This document shows positions 22,536 through 32,718 of a stretch of DNA of 64,000 bases, in pieces (the first letter of the stretch is position 1; each line of letters opens with the position of its first letter). The stretch is from contig MU004235.1 of assembly GCA_010405405.1 (NCBI GenBank), positions 2,402,372 through 2,466,371 of the forward strand, in the 5' to 3' direction. This DNA comes from Microthyrium microscopicum (lineage: Eukaryota; Ascomycota; Dothideomycetes; Microthyriales; Microthyriaceae). Below the pieces are notes generated by a model. It worked only from the letters and a program-made list of their open reading frames with translations, searched no databases and was not told the DNA's origin. The position numbers were made by a program, and so were the translations under genes.

Positions 22536-22808
22536 ATGCGAGCTGTCGACCCTCCAGAATCATTAATGCCATTTGAAAAATGGGCGAATAATGATGAGCA
22601 TGATCGCTTTCTCGGAACGGGCCACAGTTTGGATGAGCCGTTATACGTTCAGGTCCCAGACGGACGATCTTTTGGAGATGATGCTACTAGAGCTAACGTA
22701 GAGCCTTTCTTGCGCTGGGTAGGTAGAATTCAGACAGATGGGTGGAGGTGGCCTAGAAGGAACACGGGTTGGAAGATTGCTAATGAAGAGAATGGGGTGC
22801 ATTACTAG
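22536..22808 (+). CDS. Short hypothetical frame, possible gene remnant
   Basis: 90 aa, acidic with several Trp residues (MPFEKWANNDEHDRF, RWVGRIQTDGWRWPRR). Composition is protein-like but no family is recognised. It may be an exon or a remnant of the upstream F-box-like copy. Its first codons overlap an inverted repeat shared with 22245-22262. Weakly supported. Confidence 0.25.
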   Translation: MRAVDPPESLMPFEKWANNDEHDRFLGTGHSLDEPLYVQVPDGRSFGDDATRANVEPFLRWVGRIQTDGWRWPRRNTGWKIANEENGVHY

Positions 22809-22830
22809 CTTTTTTGGGAAGACTGGTGTC

Positions 22831-23894
22831 ATAAGTGGTGATCGATCTATCCCAACCGAGCATGCTCTAGGGCGTTGATAATGTTTCAGGGAAAAGTTGG
22901 GGATAAGTCGCTAGTCTAAATTGACTTCAAAATTCCGGAGCTGTCTGAAGAATCTTGATTTTGAGGAATAACTTGTGCCTAGTATGGATCAGCTTGCATC
23001 TATACCAAGAATTATAGCTCCAATAGCTACAATGAATAGAGCTGAACATGACAAAGCTTGGCACATCTAGATACATGTATACTAAGCTGAAATTGAGGTT
23101 TTTGTCCCCCAGAAATGCACATGCGGAGATTGTACAACAACAGTAGAAAGTGGTGTTGCATGAGCGCTGTCTATTAAGGCGCATCACACGATACTTGATT
23201 CTGAGCATCGACTTTAGAAGCTTTATCGGAATTTGGGAAGGCTTTGAATCCCTTTCACTGATTGTTCATTCAAGGCCGCCTCATCACCAACTTACCTTCA
23301 TTTTAAGAAGTGCACCCTAATGCTAGTGTCCTATTTCTCCTACCAGCTGGAATGTTTTGCTCTCTCGATCATAACAAATGTCGTAGAAATACGTGTTAAA
23401 ATAAAATAAAATTAAATCATGATGAGGATTGTCCTCAAAAGCAGTTACAATACGAGGTTCCCAAGCAAGAGCGAGTGAGCTCACAAGCTGTACTTGCATT
23501 TCAAGACAGCCTTGACAAGGCTGATATGTTGGGTTTTTGTGCAACATCTATAGACAAAGTTGTCCACGCGATGCAGTATCAGAGTTATTTTTCTGATTGA
23601 GAGTCTTACCTATAGTATATATCTTTTTGCGCGAGAAAATCTTTTTTCTAGGCATTCTCAAAGTTGAAACCCCAAAAGGATGATGATTTACAAGAGGAAA
23701 CTGCTGGGGATGGAAGATCGACGTCAGCTCGCGTCATAGATGGCGAAATTGGAATTTGCCTATACCCCATGTTTGACAATCCCATCATTGACGTAAAGCA
23801 TTCTTAAATACTGTAGTCGCGCGCTCAAAATTTCTTTACAACTCCCAAACCGCAAATCTCTTTCAATAAATTCTCATTCACAAAACAATACACT
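22831..23894. other. Intergenic stretch upstream of the alcohol dehydrogenase gene
   Basis: No supported gene. The last 40 bp before 23895 are CT- and CA-rich (ACAACTCCCAAACCGC, then CACAAAACAATACACT before ATG), typical of a fungal 5' leader. Confidence 0.5.
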
Positions 23895-25307
23895 ATGGCA
23901 GCATCACAAGCAGCATACGCCGCCGAGAAGGCCATCGGCCACGACGGCAGCTCCATCATACAACAAGATGTCGCCAATTATTCCGGCGATAAAGGTGATT
24001 CGAGTGAGACCATGTTGGCCTTGACATGGCAAGGCAAAAATACAGTCAAAGTTGGTATGTATTGGATTCGTAATTCATCAGTGATCAATCCTTAACGCTT
24101 CATAGTGGAAATGCCAAAACCAAAGATTCTTGAGCCTGGCGATGTCATCCTAAAAGTTACAGGCACCACAGTTTGCGGCTCTGACCTACATCTTCTTGAT
24201 GGAACCATTGTGCAACTAGCCAAAGGTGACATCCTCGGTCACGAGTTCTGTGGCGTTGTCTCAGAAGTCGGACCTGATGTCAAGAAAGTCAGCAAAGGCA
24301 AACGCTACGTAGCCAGCTTCCAAATCGCATGTGGCGACTGTTTCTTCTGCAAGCAGAAACTCAGTTCTCAGTGCGAAAAGACATGCAGCAATACTACGGC
24401 CAAGGCCATGTATGGAAACCAGACTGCTGGCATGTTTGGCTATTCGCATTTCACTGGAGGGTTTGCTGGTGGACAGGCCGAATATGTGCGTGTGCCGCTC
24501 GGTGATGTAAATTTGCTCGAGATTCCGGACAGCGTGCCAGATGAGAAGGCACTATTCCTTTCAGATGTTCTCCCGACTGCGTTCAATGCTGTCAAAGACA
24601 CTGCAGTTTACGAAGGCGACACTGTGGCAATCTTCGGTGTTGGCCCTATTGGACAAATGGCTGCAGTGTATGCCATGGACGAGGGTGCGAAGAAGATCAT
24701 CTTTGTGGACACGGAGCCACGGTTGTCAGAAACCAAGAATCGCTTCTCAGCAAAAGACCAGAGCAAGATCGAACTTCTAGACTTCAAAAAGGTTTCCTTT
24801 GGTGTCACGAACAAGCCAACTGTCGTCAGCACTCTCAAGGAAATGACCGAGGGACGAGGCCCAGATGTAGCGTTAGAGTGTGCCGCAGGCGAGTATCCAA
24901 AAGGCTGGATGCACACTCTAGAAATTGCCCTAGGCGCGGAAACAGATACCAGCGAGATCATCAACGAGATGATCGAAGGAGTCAGAAACTATGGACGATG
25001 TGGCGTCACTGGTGTGTATGCCGCCTATACCAACCATTTCAACATTGGCTCTCTTATGCAACGAGGTGTGCGTCTGATAGGAAATGGTCAAGCACCGGTT
25101 CACAAATACTGGGATCATCTTCTGCAGAAGATTGTTGATGGCGGCCTCGACCCATTGATCATGGTATCTCATCGTTGTCGACTTGAGGATATGGAAACGG
25201 TGTACGCAAAGTTCAAGGACCATGAGGATAACTACCAAAAGGTGTTTGTCGCCACCAAATTCTCGCAGCCTCCAGCTGAAGGCACACCAGAACTGACGAC
25301 ATATTGA
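23895..25307 (+). CDS. Zinc-dependent alcohol dehydrogenase (MDR family)
   Basis: Exons 23895-24054 and 24106-25307 (intron 24055-24105, GTATGT..ATAG) give 453 aa, joining NTVKV to VEMPKPK. Medium-chain dehydrogenases oxidise alcohols or reduce aldehydes with NAD(P). Visible: catalytic zinc ligands in TVCGSDLH (Cys about 77) and GDILGHEF (His 99, Glu 100), a structural zinc site with four cysteines (CGDCFFCKQKLSSQC, about 129-143) and the Rossmann loop FGVGPIGQMAA near 230, followed by an acidic FVDTEPR. The layout resembles the formaldehyde-dehydrogenase-like subgroup. The N-terminal extension of about 50 aa is not a clear targeting peptide. Start chosen because CACTATGGC is the first ATG after the CT-rich leader. 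Exact substrate unknown. Confidence 0.9.
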
Positions 25308-25778
25308 GACGGGGGTCTTGCGAAGGATGAAAAATATGTAATAACAAACATGTAACAGCAACAAGTATAATTCATTATCATCTGAAATCATTCTCCTTCG
25401 TATCAGGTATACAAAAGAGCGCATTCATAATACCTCTCGAAATGGGTAAGTCTGTACAGTCTTTTATAATGAAAACGGCTGTCAAATATCAAAAGGCTCG
25501 AGGCTAGGAACAAGGCTGAAGGCAAGGCTGAAATGGTCCATAAGGTACATTACACATGTTTCGCACCGTTTATGGTCGGTCTTCGAGTCTTTTGCGCAAG
25601 ACCAAATAATGTTTAAAATATTATATCAGGCGGATCGGTAGCTGGGTTGCTATTCCAGTTTCAGAAATCTAATTCTCAAAACTTGAACAAACACGTAACA
25701 TGCGCGCTCAGATCTAGGATTTAAGCTGGGGGATAGCATGTCAGACTCAACGAGTGGACACAGATTCATCTTGGTCTG
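25308..25778. other. Intergenic stretch
   Basis: 3' flank of the dehydrogenase and 5' flank of the SDR-like gene, both on the plus strand. No repeats or RNA genes recognised. Confidence 0.5.
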
Positions 25779-25826
25779 TTGAGCTTCTTGTCATTTTCAG
25801 ATCATTGTTCTTTATATCACACTGTG

Positions 25827-26680
25827 ATGTCTTCAGACCAAGAAACCCTAAAGCTCGGCTCTAGGCTAGAAGGCAAATTCGTCATCATCAATGTTGGTGC
25901 CAATAATAGAGTTGGTCAAATAATCGGCCAGGCTTTCGCCAGTGAAGGCGCAATTGTAAGCGTCCCCGATGAAATAGACGTGACTAGTTCAGAAGTCAAG
26001 CTTCGTCCTAGCTTTGATAGGATAGATAGAGATCCAGAAGGAGAAGAACGGCCAATGGAGCTGGAGAGTAATAGGGATGACACCTCGGTTTCCGAATCCG
26101 ACGGGATTTTGGAGAAAATGAGCGGCTTTGACATTCTAGTAAACATCACTGGCGTCTTAGATTTCTTCACTGGAAATCTTCCATACACAGAGCCTGTTTT
26201 GCGAAAATGGGCCAACTTGGTCAATGATACATTGCCAACTTTGATGAGTGAAACATTTATCGAACGATGTGTAGCAAGAGGTTCAGCCACAGGACTCATC
26301 ATCAATGTTTGGTACACCGGCAGTTCGGTACTGTGGGCCACTGGTGATGTCCTTCAAGATTTACATTAGTCCAGAATCGTCTATTGACTGCAAGACCAGA
26401 TTACATATACTATTCGAACAGAGTCGCCATCCGCAATCTCACTTGCCGCATAGCAAGAGATGACGACAACTCGGGAATTAGATGCAATCTTATTATGCCT
26501 GGAGGTCTATCACTCGGCTCTAAAAAGTCATGGGTGACAGAAGAAGAGACAGAGCTGACTGTGATTCCTGCAACTACTGGTGAAGATTCGAATCTTACCA
26601 CCCCAGAAGGTATCGCGACGCTGGCGGTATTTCTTGCCATGAACGATGAGACTGCCAACGGCTGCCTGTTTGACGTATGA
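25827..26680 (+). CDS. Atypical short-chain dehydrogenase/reductase-like protein
   Basis: Exons 25827-26327 and 26375-26680. The intron 26328-26374 (GTACTG..CCAG, 47 nt) joins WYTGSS to NRLLTARPDYIYYSN, giving 268 aa. An upstream in-frame ATG at 25779 would add 16 residues. The SDR layout is visible: IINVGANNRVGQIIGQAF at the Rossmann turn, DILVNITG in place of NAG, INVWYTGSS for the serine strand, then YYSNRVAI. However the TGxxxGxG motif is degenerate (VGANNRVG) and the catalytic YxxxK reads YxxxR. An acidic insertion (about residues 50-90) separates the first strands. It may be a pseudoenzyme or a divergent reductase. The unspliced reading would truncate it at 26369. Confidence 0.65.
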
Positions 26681-26927
26681 ATGCTACCAAAAAAAAATGA
26701 GTAACGATGTTTAGCATCAAAGTAGAAACCGCCTGTTCTGGTCACTTGTCGCCAATAACTGCAAATCTCTGGGTTGTGTAGACAGGCTCTAGCGACTCAA
26801 TCGATGGGTACTCAAGCTTAAACTGTTATATCTGCACTTGCAGGATTTCCTTTATTTCCAATATCGTAGCCTGTCTTGTGAGACGACAAAATGCTCTGAA
26901 AATTGGTGTATCAAGAGATAGCTAAAA

Positions 26928-28046
26928 TTATGCAGGAATCTGGAATACATCTGCCGAGATTGTGTTGTTCTTGCCATTAAGCACACCACCTCCAACAATC
27001 AAGATATTCTTTCTATCAGCCATTGCCATCAAGCTTCTCGTATACGAAGTAGGCGCCCCAGTGGAAACTTTGACCCAGTCTCCGGGGTTGCCCAGATTTT
27101 TGTTGATGAAAACCTCTTCTCTTCCACCACTGCTCACCACAATCGTCCCATGAGATCCTCCCTCTGGAGTCCACACCACATATGGCGAACCGTTTGGTGC
27201 AAAACGATCCCTAGTTTTCAGTGCATAATATGGTGAATTTTGAAAGTCTAATGGATCCTTCGACAGTCGATAGTGCACAGGGCATCCGCCTTCGTCTGCT
27301 CCACACCACTCAAAAGTTAAGATGAATTGCCCATTCGGCAACTCCGCAATCGTTGTCATGCCAGGTCGTGCTTTGTATTCTTCCACTGAAGTATCATCCA
27401 CTGGCGGCTCCCAGGTTTTCAGATCGCTCGTGACTTGATGTACTAGTTTCTGGCCGTGCTTGGGATCGCGTTGGTCTGAATAGTATAAGACGAGTTTGTG
27501 ATTGTGAACCATCAAGAATGGCTCCCAGACGGGAGTCAAGCCATTATCTGGCAATGCCTTACCCCCTCTTGCGACGTGTGAGACGAATTTCCACGTGACA
27601 CCGCTGTCAGTGGACGCATACAGATCGATTTGAGTTTGTGCAAGGTCTTCCGGAATAGCACTGCCAGAGAGGAGGATGGTGCCAGCTTCATAGTCACCGA
27701 CAGACTCAGTAAGCTCGTAGAGAAAGGGCTGGTAGCGCAAACCCCAGCCGTTGACTTGGTCATAGACACGGCTAATCTCTTTCCATGTTTTGCCTTGATC
27801 GGTCGAGCGATGGATGGGGAAGTAAGGTGGCTCTGGGGAATAATTTTCCCACGTGGCCAAAATTGTTCCAGGTGAGTTCTTTGTATGGTTGAGAAGAACT
27901 GTTCGCGCATACAAAACTCGTGGGATTTTGTAATTTGAAGGAGGTTTATAGATCACTACGCCATCTTTACGACTTTCTAAGGTAGCACTAGAAAGTATGA
28001 AGAAGATCTGTAGAAGCGAGACAAGGAAGGTATTGATTGAAAACAT
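26928..28046 (-). CDS. Secreted BNR/Asp-box glycosidase (GH93- or sialidase-like)
   Basis: 372 aa, no intron. Signal peptide at residues 1-20 (MFSINTFLVSLLQIFFILSS). Two clear Asp-box motifs SxDxGxTW (STDQGKTW, STDSGVTW) typical of sialidase-like beta-propellers, plus GTILATWENYS and GMTTIAELPNGQFILTFEW, which are common in fungal secreted BNR proteins and the GH93 exo-arabinanases. Such enzymes act outside the cell on plant arabinan or other glycans. Catalytic residues could not be assigned with confidence, so exo-arabinanase versus sialidase stays open. A TATATA element at 28111-28116 lies 65 bp upstream of the start. The neighbours do not form an obvious cluster with it. Confidence 0.8.
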   Translation of the reverse strand: MFSINTFLVSLLQIFFILSSATLESRKDGVVIYKPPSNYKIPRVLYARTVLLNHTKNSPGTILATWENYSPEPPYFPIHRSTDQGKTWKEISRVYDQVNGWGLRYQPFLYELTESVGDYEAGTILLSGSAIPEDLAQTQIDLYASTDSGVTWKFVSHVARGGKALPDNGLTPVWEPFLMVHNHKLVLYYSDQRDPKHGQKLVHQVTSDLKTWEPPVDDTSVEEYKARPGMTTIAELPNGQFILTFEWCGADEGGCPVHYRLSKDPLDFQNSPYYALKTRDRFAPNGSPYVVWTPEGGSHGTIVVSSGGREEVFINKNLGNPGDWVKVSTGAPTSYTRSLMAMADRKNILIVGGGVLNGKNNTISADVFQIPA

Positions 28047-28601
28047 GTTGAGAAAAAGAAGGTGAATTCTCTCAAGACGGCACTCAGATTAGCGCCATCA
28101 CTTGAGAGAATATATAGTCCAGATTTTTTCAAAGTTCGTGACAATATATTGGTGCTTTATGGAGTTGTAAAGTTCCAGTGACAGCAATTTAAATTGTGCA
28201 CTATATACGGTGGCCGTGCTCATATCGAAACATGAGGCCACAACCTCTCAAACCATGAAATCGACAAAGTGTTGTCAGGTCGACGAAGGGGTTCTCGTTC
28301 ATAAACATAAACTTCCGCGCAAATATGCAATTTTCGTGACACGAAGCCTAGAAGTTATTCAACTTTTAGATTTTGTGCGATGCTCCTAGCTCAGTCAGCA
28401 TCCATACCAAAGAAAAAGGCCCTGCTCAGAGAGCCGATGATTCGGAGAGTAACAGATAAGAAACTCCGTTCTATGAAACATGGTATTAGTCAAATAGAAC
28501 AGCAAGAACTCTTCAGATGTGTTCTTGTATAATAGAAAGCTTTAGTTGATCCCGGAGTAGTAGTGCATCGTGACTATGAATTGACCCAACAACATACCCC
28601 A
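28047..28601. other. Intergenic stretch
   Basis: Promoter of the BNR gene (right side transcribed leftwards) and 3' flank of the HET gene. No repeats or RNA genes recognised. Confidence 0.5.
28111..28116 (-). promoter_or_regulatory. TATA-like box of the BNR glycosidase gene
   Basis: TATATA on the minus-strand promoter side, 65 bp upstream of the ATG at 28046. Confidence 0.4.
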
Positions 28602-30740
28602 CTACAGAATTGTGATGGTATCATATTGTTCATCCCTATTCAGCCGTTTGCTTTCAAAAGTCACTGCGGTGGCAGCCAACCCTATCCTCTTGAATGTGTT
28701 GGAGCACTTTTCAACTGCTTTCAAGACCAGTGAAATAACGGCCGGGCCTTCGAAGACTGGTGGCAGTGCTATATCCAATGCTTGGCCTATCGGAAGGAGA
28801 AGAACTCCATCTTTTGGTAACGTCTCTTGCTCTTCAGGTATCTTATCGTCGAAGTAAATGTGGAAGTGCACGTCAGATTCTTCATGTTCCCTTGCAACCC
28901 AGCCATTTAATATTCGGCCAATCTCTGCACATGCAAAATCCAGTTCCACAAGGGGTACCAAGGTACCACGGATCCTGAGCTCACCCCCAATAACCTGCTC
29001 AAATGGACACGAGGTGTCAGAAAGAACGGTGGATACAGATTCTATGGTAAGAAAACAGTCTGGCTTCGTTGGGTTCCAGTGAATGAAATTACAATGTATC
29101 TCTCCATCAAGCTTAGCCCAGCTCCAGGAAGGCGCACGATACTCCTCAAGTGCGGGTCTGTCTTTGAGAATGGGGCACACCCAGGCCAAACTGGCAGGCA
29201 AATGGCATTGAAAAAGGCCTGCGTGATATGCAGAGTTCAATATGTTACTGAATCGGTCTGTTATGGCGGAGAAAGCCACTAGCTTGTCTTTGTCAGGATA
29301 GGTGAGCTCACGTCGTGTGTATGAGTTAATTACTTCGGACCAGACAAACAGTAGAGGCAGTATGTTCCAACCCGGGTTCGCTTTCTCTGCGGGTTCTTCA
29401 GCCTTTTCGAGGGCTAGCTGCATATTGAAAGGGGTGTACCAAAACGGATCGTATGCTTCGTCAGTGCCGGTCAGGCCGGTTGGCGGGTACTCATCTACCG
29501 AAGTGAATGAACATTCCCATGATATCCTGTCTTTGGTAAAGTGTAGAACCCTTGGAGAAAGGAGCCGTTCTTGCAGAACCCACGCCCTCGTACTTAGCGG
29601 TAGCTTCTCGCGAGCGAATCGGTTGTCAGAGTCAAAGGAGTGTATGTTGCAAAGCATCATTAGTGAAATGTTGTCGGGGTCCTCAGAGCTGGAATCTAAG
29701 GCGGAACTTTGCGGATCGTGAGACCGATAACTTGAGAACTGTACGTTCTTACCTTTGGAGCGAAACAAGGACGAATAAACCTGACAGGTCTGCATAAAGT
29801 TGGGGTTTCTCTCGACATATGCCCCGTTGTTAGGTCCTGGCGAATGGTCGATTGAGATGTTGACAGTACAGTTCAAATAGACATTTCGCATTTCCCCAGC
29901 TTGTACTTTCCAATCTTCTGTAGCATTTGAGCCAGATTGCATGATACAAAGACTATCGATCCAAATGTATCTCAGCCCAGTGCGATGGCAAGTTATCATG
30001 CTATGCTGGAAGCTCTTTGGTAGACAATCCCATGATATTTCCTTGCAGAATGATGCCTCGTTGTCTTGAGTGAGCTGTAAGAATGAGGTATCTTTGCCCC
30101 AGCAGTGACTCACAGCGGCGTATGGGCCATCAATAGCGTCCATATTACGTTGAAGTAAACGAGGAGAAGTTGGTTGGATTAAGTCGATCAAACGCCTTGG
30201 AAGCCACTTGTTGTCACGATCTTTAAACACGCTCCGGCAAATTGCATGTGTTCTCCGACATTTCTCAAGCCACTCTTTAGCTTGTGCTGATACAGAGACG
30301 GCTCCAGTATTTTTGGCAACAATTCTCGGGGTGGAGCCATCTTTCCGAACCTTCCACGGGCGGTCGCCCAAGTCCTGGAATGCGAGATCGGTCAGTTTGT
30401 TATGCCAATCTGGAGGCTGTAGTGGTCCTGACATATGAAGCTGAATTTGGCCGAACAGGTCGACGTGGTCCGTATCTACCCATTTTGCATTGGAATAGAA
30501 TCGAATCATCCAGCGCCCGTCTTCAGGAAACCATGGTACTGCCTGGAATTTATACCGAAGGAAAGGGTATAGATTTGTCTCGTTTTCTACATCTGGTCCC
30601 AACGCTTCTCGTCGTAAGATAAAAGACAGACAAATCCTACAACCCATATCTGCAGCTTTTTCAAGGTGCTCAAAACTCTCATGGTGAAACCCCTGTTTAG
30701 CGGACCTATGGAACATGGAAATGCACATAGCGCAAAGCAT
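28602..30740 (-). CDS. Heterokaryon incompatibility (HET) domain protein
   Basis: 712 aa from the ATG at 30740 (MLCAMCISMF..., the usual Cys-rich opening of HET proteins). The open frame continues upstream to 30977 but that extension is not protein-like. HET domain at about residues 205-370: PYAAVSHCWG, then WDCLPKSFQHSMITCHRTGLRYIWIDSLCI and MRNVYLNCTVNISID. Downstream RAWVLQERLLSPRVLHF is the conserved C-terminal signature. HET proteins trigger cell death when incompatible fungal individuals fuse, and many may act in innate immunity. No NACHT or repeat domain is fused to this one. Intronless as read. Upstream lie the HET promoter and the 1-kb TIR element at 31340. Confidence 0.92.
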   Translation of the reverse strand: MLCAMCISMFHRSAKQGFHHESFEHLEKAADMGCRICLSFILRREALGPDVENETNLYPFLRYKFQAVPWFPEDGRWMIRFYSNAKWVDTDHVDLFGQIQLHMSGPLQPPDWHNKLTDLAFQDLGDRPWKVRKDGSTPRIVAKNTGAVSVSAQAKEWLEKCRRTHAICRSVFKDRDNKWLPRRLIDLIQPTSPRLLQRNMDAIDGPYAAVSHCWGKDTSFLQLTQDNEASFCKEISWDCLPKSFQHSMITCHRTGLRYIWIDSLCIMQSGSNATEDWKVQAGEMRNVYLNCTVNISIDHSPGPNNGAYVERNPNFMQTCQVYSSLFRSKGKNVQFSSYRSHDPQSSALDSSSEDPDNISLMMLCNIHSFDSDNRFAREKLPLSTRAWVLQERLLSPRVLHFTKDRISWECSFTSVDEYPPTGLTGTDEAYDPFWYTPFNMQLALEKAEEPAEKANPGWNILPLLFVWSEVINSYTRRELTYPDKDKLVAFSAITDRFSNILNSAYHAGLFQCHLPASLAWVCPILKDRPALEEYRAPSWSWAKLDGEIHCNFIHWNPTKPDCFLTIESVSTVLSDTSCPFEQVIGGELRIRGTLVPLVELDFACAEIGRILNGWVAREHEESDVHFHIYFDDKIPEEQETLPKDGVLLLPIGQALDIALPPVFEGPAVISLVLKAVEKCSNTFKRIGLAATAVTFESKRLNRDEQYDTITIL

Positions 30741-31331
30741 CTTGATTGTTGTGCTCTTGTAGCAACTCGATTTCAAGGACAGCCGAAGCCAACATAAGAG
30801 TATTAGAAGCTCTTCTCGCGTGCGCATGGATGTGGGGCATAGAGTAGTCGCTGAGTTAGAATGCGTGACTTTCGGGCCTACATCCTGGTCCATGAGGAGA
30901 ACTTTGGACTTGCAGCTCACTACTACTAGACAGAAATGGTGGACCCAGGGAAATGACTGAAAGCAAAGACACACCATGAGTTGGACTTGTTTGATGCGTC
31001 TTCAGGGGCTCAAGGATGTACCTGTTAGTACAACGATGGTCATGTCGGATTGTCGACATCCAGCGTAAATAAGAGGCAACATGACATTGGTTATTGCTTG
31101 TTCTTGTTCTCTTCGGGGTTCTTGATGGTTCATTTGTTTACGATGACAAGGTTGGCAAATTGATCATATAGTGCGCCAAGTCGATATGAGTGAAGTCGAT
31201 TTGTATGACTATGTGAGGCGCTCCAGCAAGGGAGCATAAGTTCTAGAGTGGTAGCCAAATTATGTATCTTGTGATGAATGAAGGATACTTTGAGGAGAGA
31301 AATTGAGGAAGAGCATTGAAGTTAGTGAGAC
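30741..31331. other. Upstream region of the HET gene
   Basis: No supported gene. The 5' end of this stretch reads open in frame with the HET gene but lacks family similarity. A transposon target site begins at its right edge. Confidence 0.45.
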
Positions 31332-31339
31332 CAGTACGG

Positions 31340-32351
31340 TTATCTCAGGTTTTCAGACGTTGCAAGCTGCTTCAAGTACGGTCGCTATGGCTCCCTACCC
31401 CTGTAAACACCCCTGTAAACACCTAAATACCCCTATAATATTTTGAAGCAGCTTGCTACGTCTGAGTGACTCTTAAACCATTTTGGTGAGGGCCCTGTTA
31501 ACTTTTGTTAGCGAATCCTCTTACTTTCAAATAACAATAACGAAGCCAATCTAACTCCATAAACCTTGCCGTTACTATCATTCTGTTCGTCTTACTCTCC
31601 TCTTTTCTTTATTTTTATCAGATTCTTTCTATCTCTTTTAGTTGTCTTATAAAGCTTCAGTGACTAAAGTCAACATTCATGATTTTCAGGCCAAAACTTC
31701 TAACTTAAATAACTTAACAACCATAGCAGCTATAAACAAATAGACAAAACAAGCATGATTCTTAGCTCCTCCTTAAGATGAGCATACTTTTGGAATTTCG
31801 ATTCGTCCACTTTTTACAAAGTAAGTCTTTAAAAAGGTCAAAAAAGCTTTTATTCCGATTGCCTCTTTATTTTAACAACAACTACATTTTATTACTATTT
31901 TTCTATATATGCTTATAGATCTTAACGAGCTGAATTGCCTTATTCTTTTAGATTTACTATATCTCTCATAGTTATTATTTAAATAAGGGGTAACGAAACG
32001 AGAAAAATAGTTATTAGGCTTAGCATTTTTTTGTCTCTACGGAAATAATATCTTAAAAGCTAAACGGTATCGGATTAGCTTTAAAATAGGCTCTTCTTAA
32101 AGCTAAGGTTCTAATCTATAATTTAAATTTAGTACATTTTTAATAACTATAGTAGTTAGTTAATAGTTTATAAAAACACTTAGAATAGGCTAAAAAGTTA
32201 AGCTAAGATATTAATAAATAGTTTAAGAGTTACTTAGACTCTACTATAAAAAGTTAGAGAGAGTAGAACGAGCTTTAATTAGCTAGAGTATACCCCTATA
32301 TATACTAGTAAACGCTACTAATTTTGCTAGGAGTCTGACTAAGTGAGATAA
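31340..32351. mobile_element. 1012-bp TIR element with 8-bp target duplication (hAT-like MITE candidate)
   Basis: The stretch is flanked by perfect direct repeats CAGTACGG (31332-31339 and 32352-32359). Its ends are inverted: left TTATCTCAGGTTTTCAGAC (31340-31358) against the reverse complement of 32333-32351, TTATCTCACTTAGTCAGAC, 15 of 19 matching. Eight-base duplications are characteristic of hAT transposons (also P and Merlin). Inside, about 31490-32330 is AT-rich and lacks CA/TG, as expected after RIP, while the flanks are normal. No transposase relic recognised, so it is probably non-autonomous. Subterminal foldback arms lie at 31354-31375 and 31443-31464. Confidence 0.7.
31354..31464. 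repeat. 22-bp foldback (inverted repeat) around a CCCCTGTAAACAC repeat
   Basis: Arms 31354-31375 and 31443-31464 are complementary at 21 of 22 positions (core GCAAGCTGCTTCAA). The 67-bp loop holds CCCCTGTAAACAC in direct repetition and a related ACCTAAATACCCC. It lies just inside the left end of the TIR element. Confidence 0.75.
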
Positions 32352-32359
32352 CAGTACGG

Positions 32360-32718
32360 CGCAACTTAGAAGAGGTTGAAGACGCCAGGCCCTAGTCCCT
32401 AATGGGGCTAGCGTCACTGGCCGTGACTCTGCGCTCAAACCCGTAGCCAAAATCATCACGACCTCAAGACTTCAAATGATCACGATAAGAAGTCGCCACA
32501 GTAGCTTAGCGTCTCAAAGTATGTGGAGGGCTCCTGAAGGTCAATGAATTCTACATAAGTGGAGACAAAATTTCCCCATTGACACCCCAATAATAAACTA
32601 AAATCTAGTAGGCAGGGACATGTCGCGACCATCCTTTCGTTGATAGCGCTTTACGTGGAGAAGCGGATCAGGTCTCACACCTCTACCTCAACGTGCAGGC
32701 GTGTCTCAAAATGATCGG
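32360..32718. other. Spacer between the TIR element and the MFS gene
   Basis: Balanced composition, no open frame of note. It contains the 3' flank of the MFS gene. No other signal seen. Confidence 0.45.
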
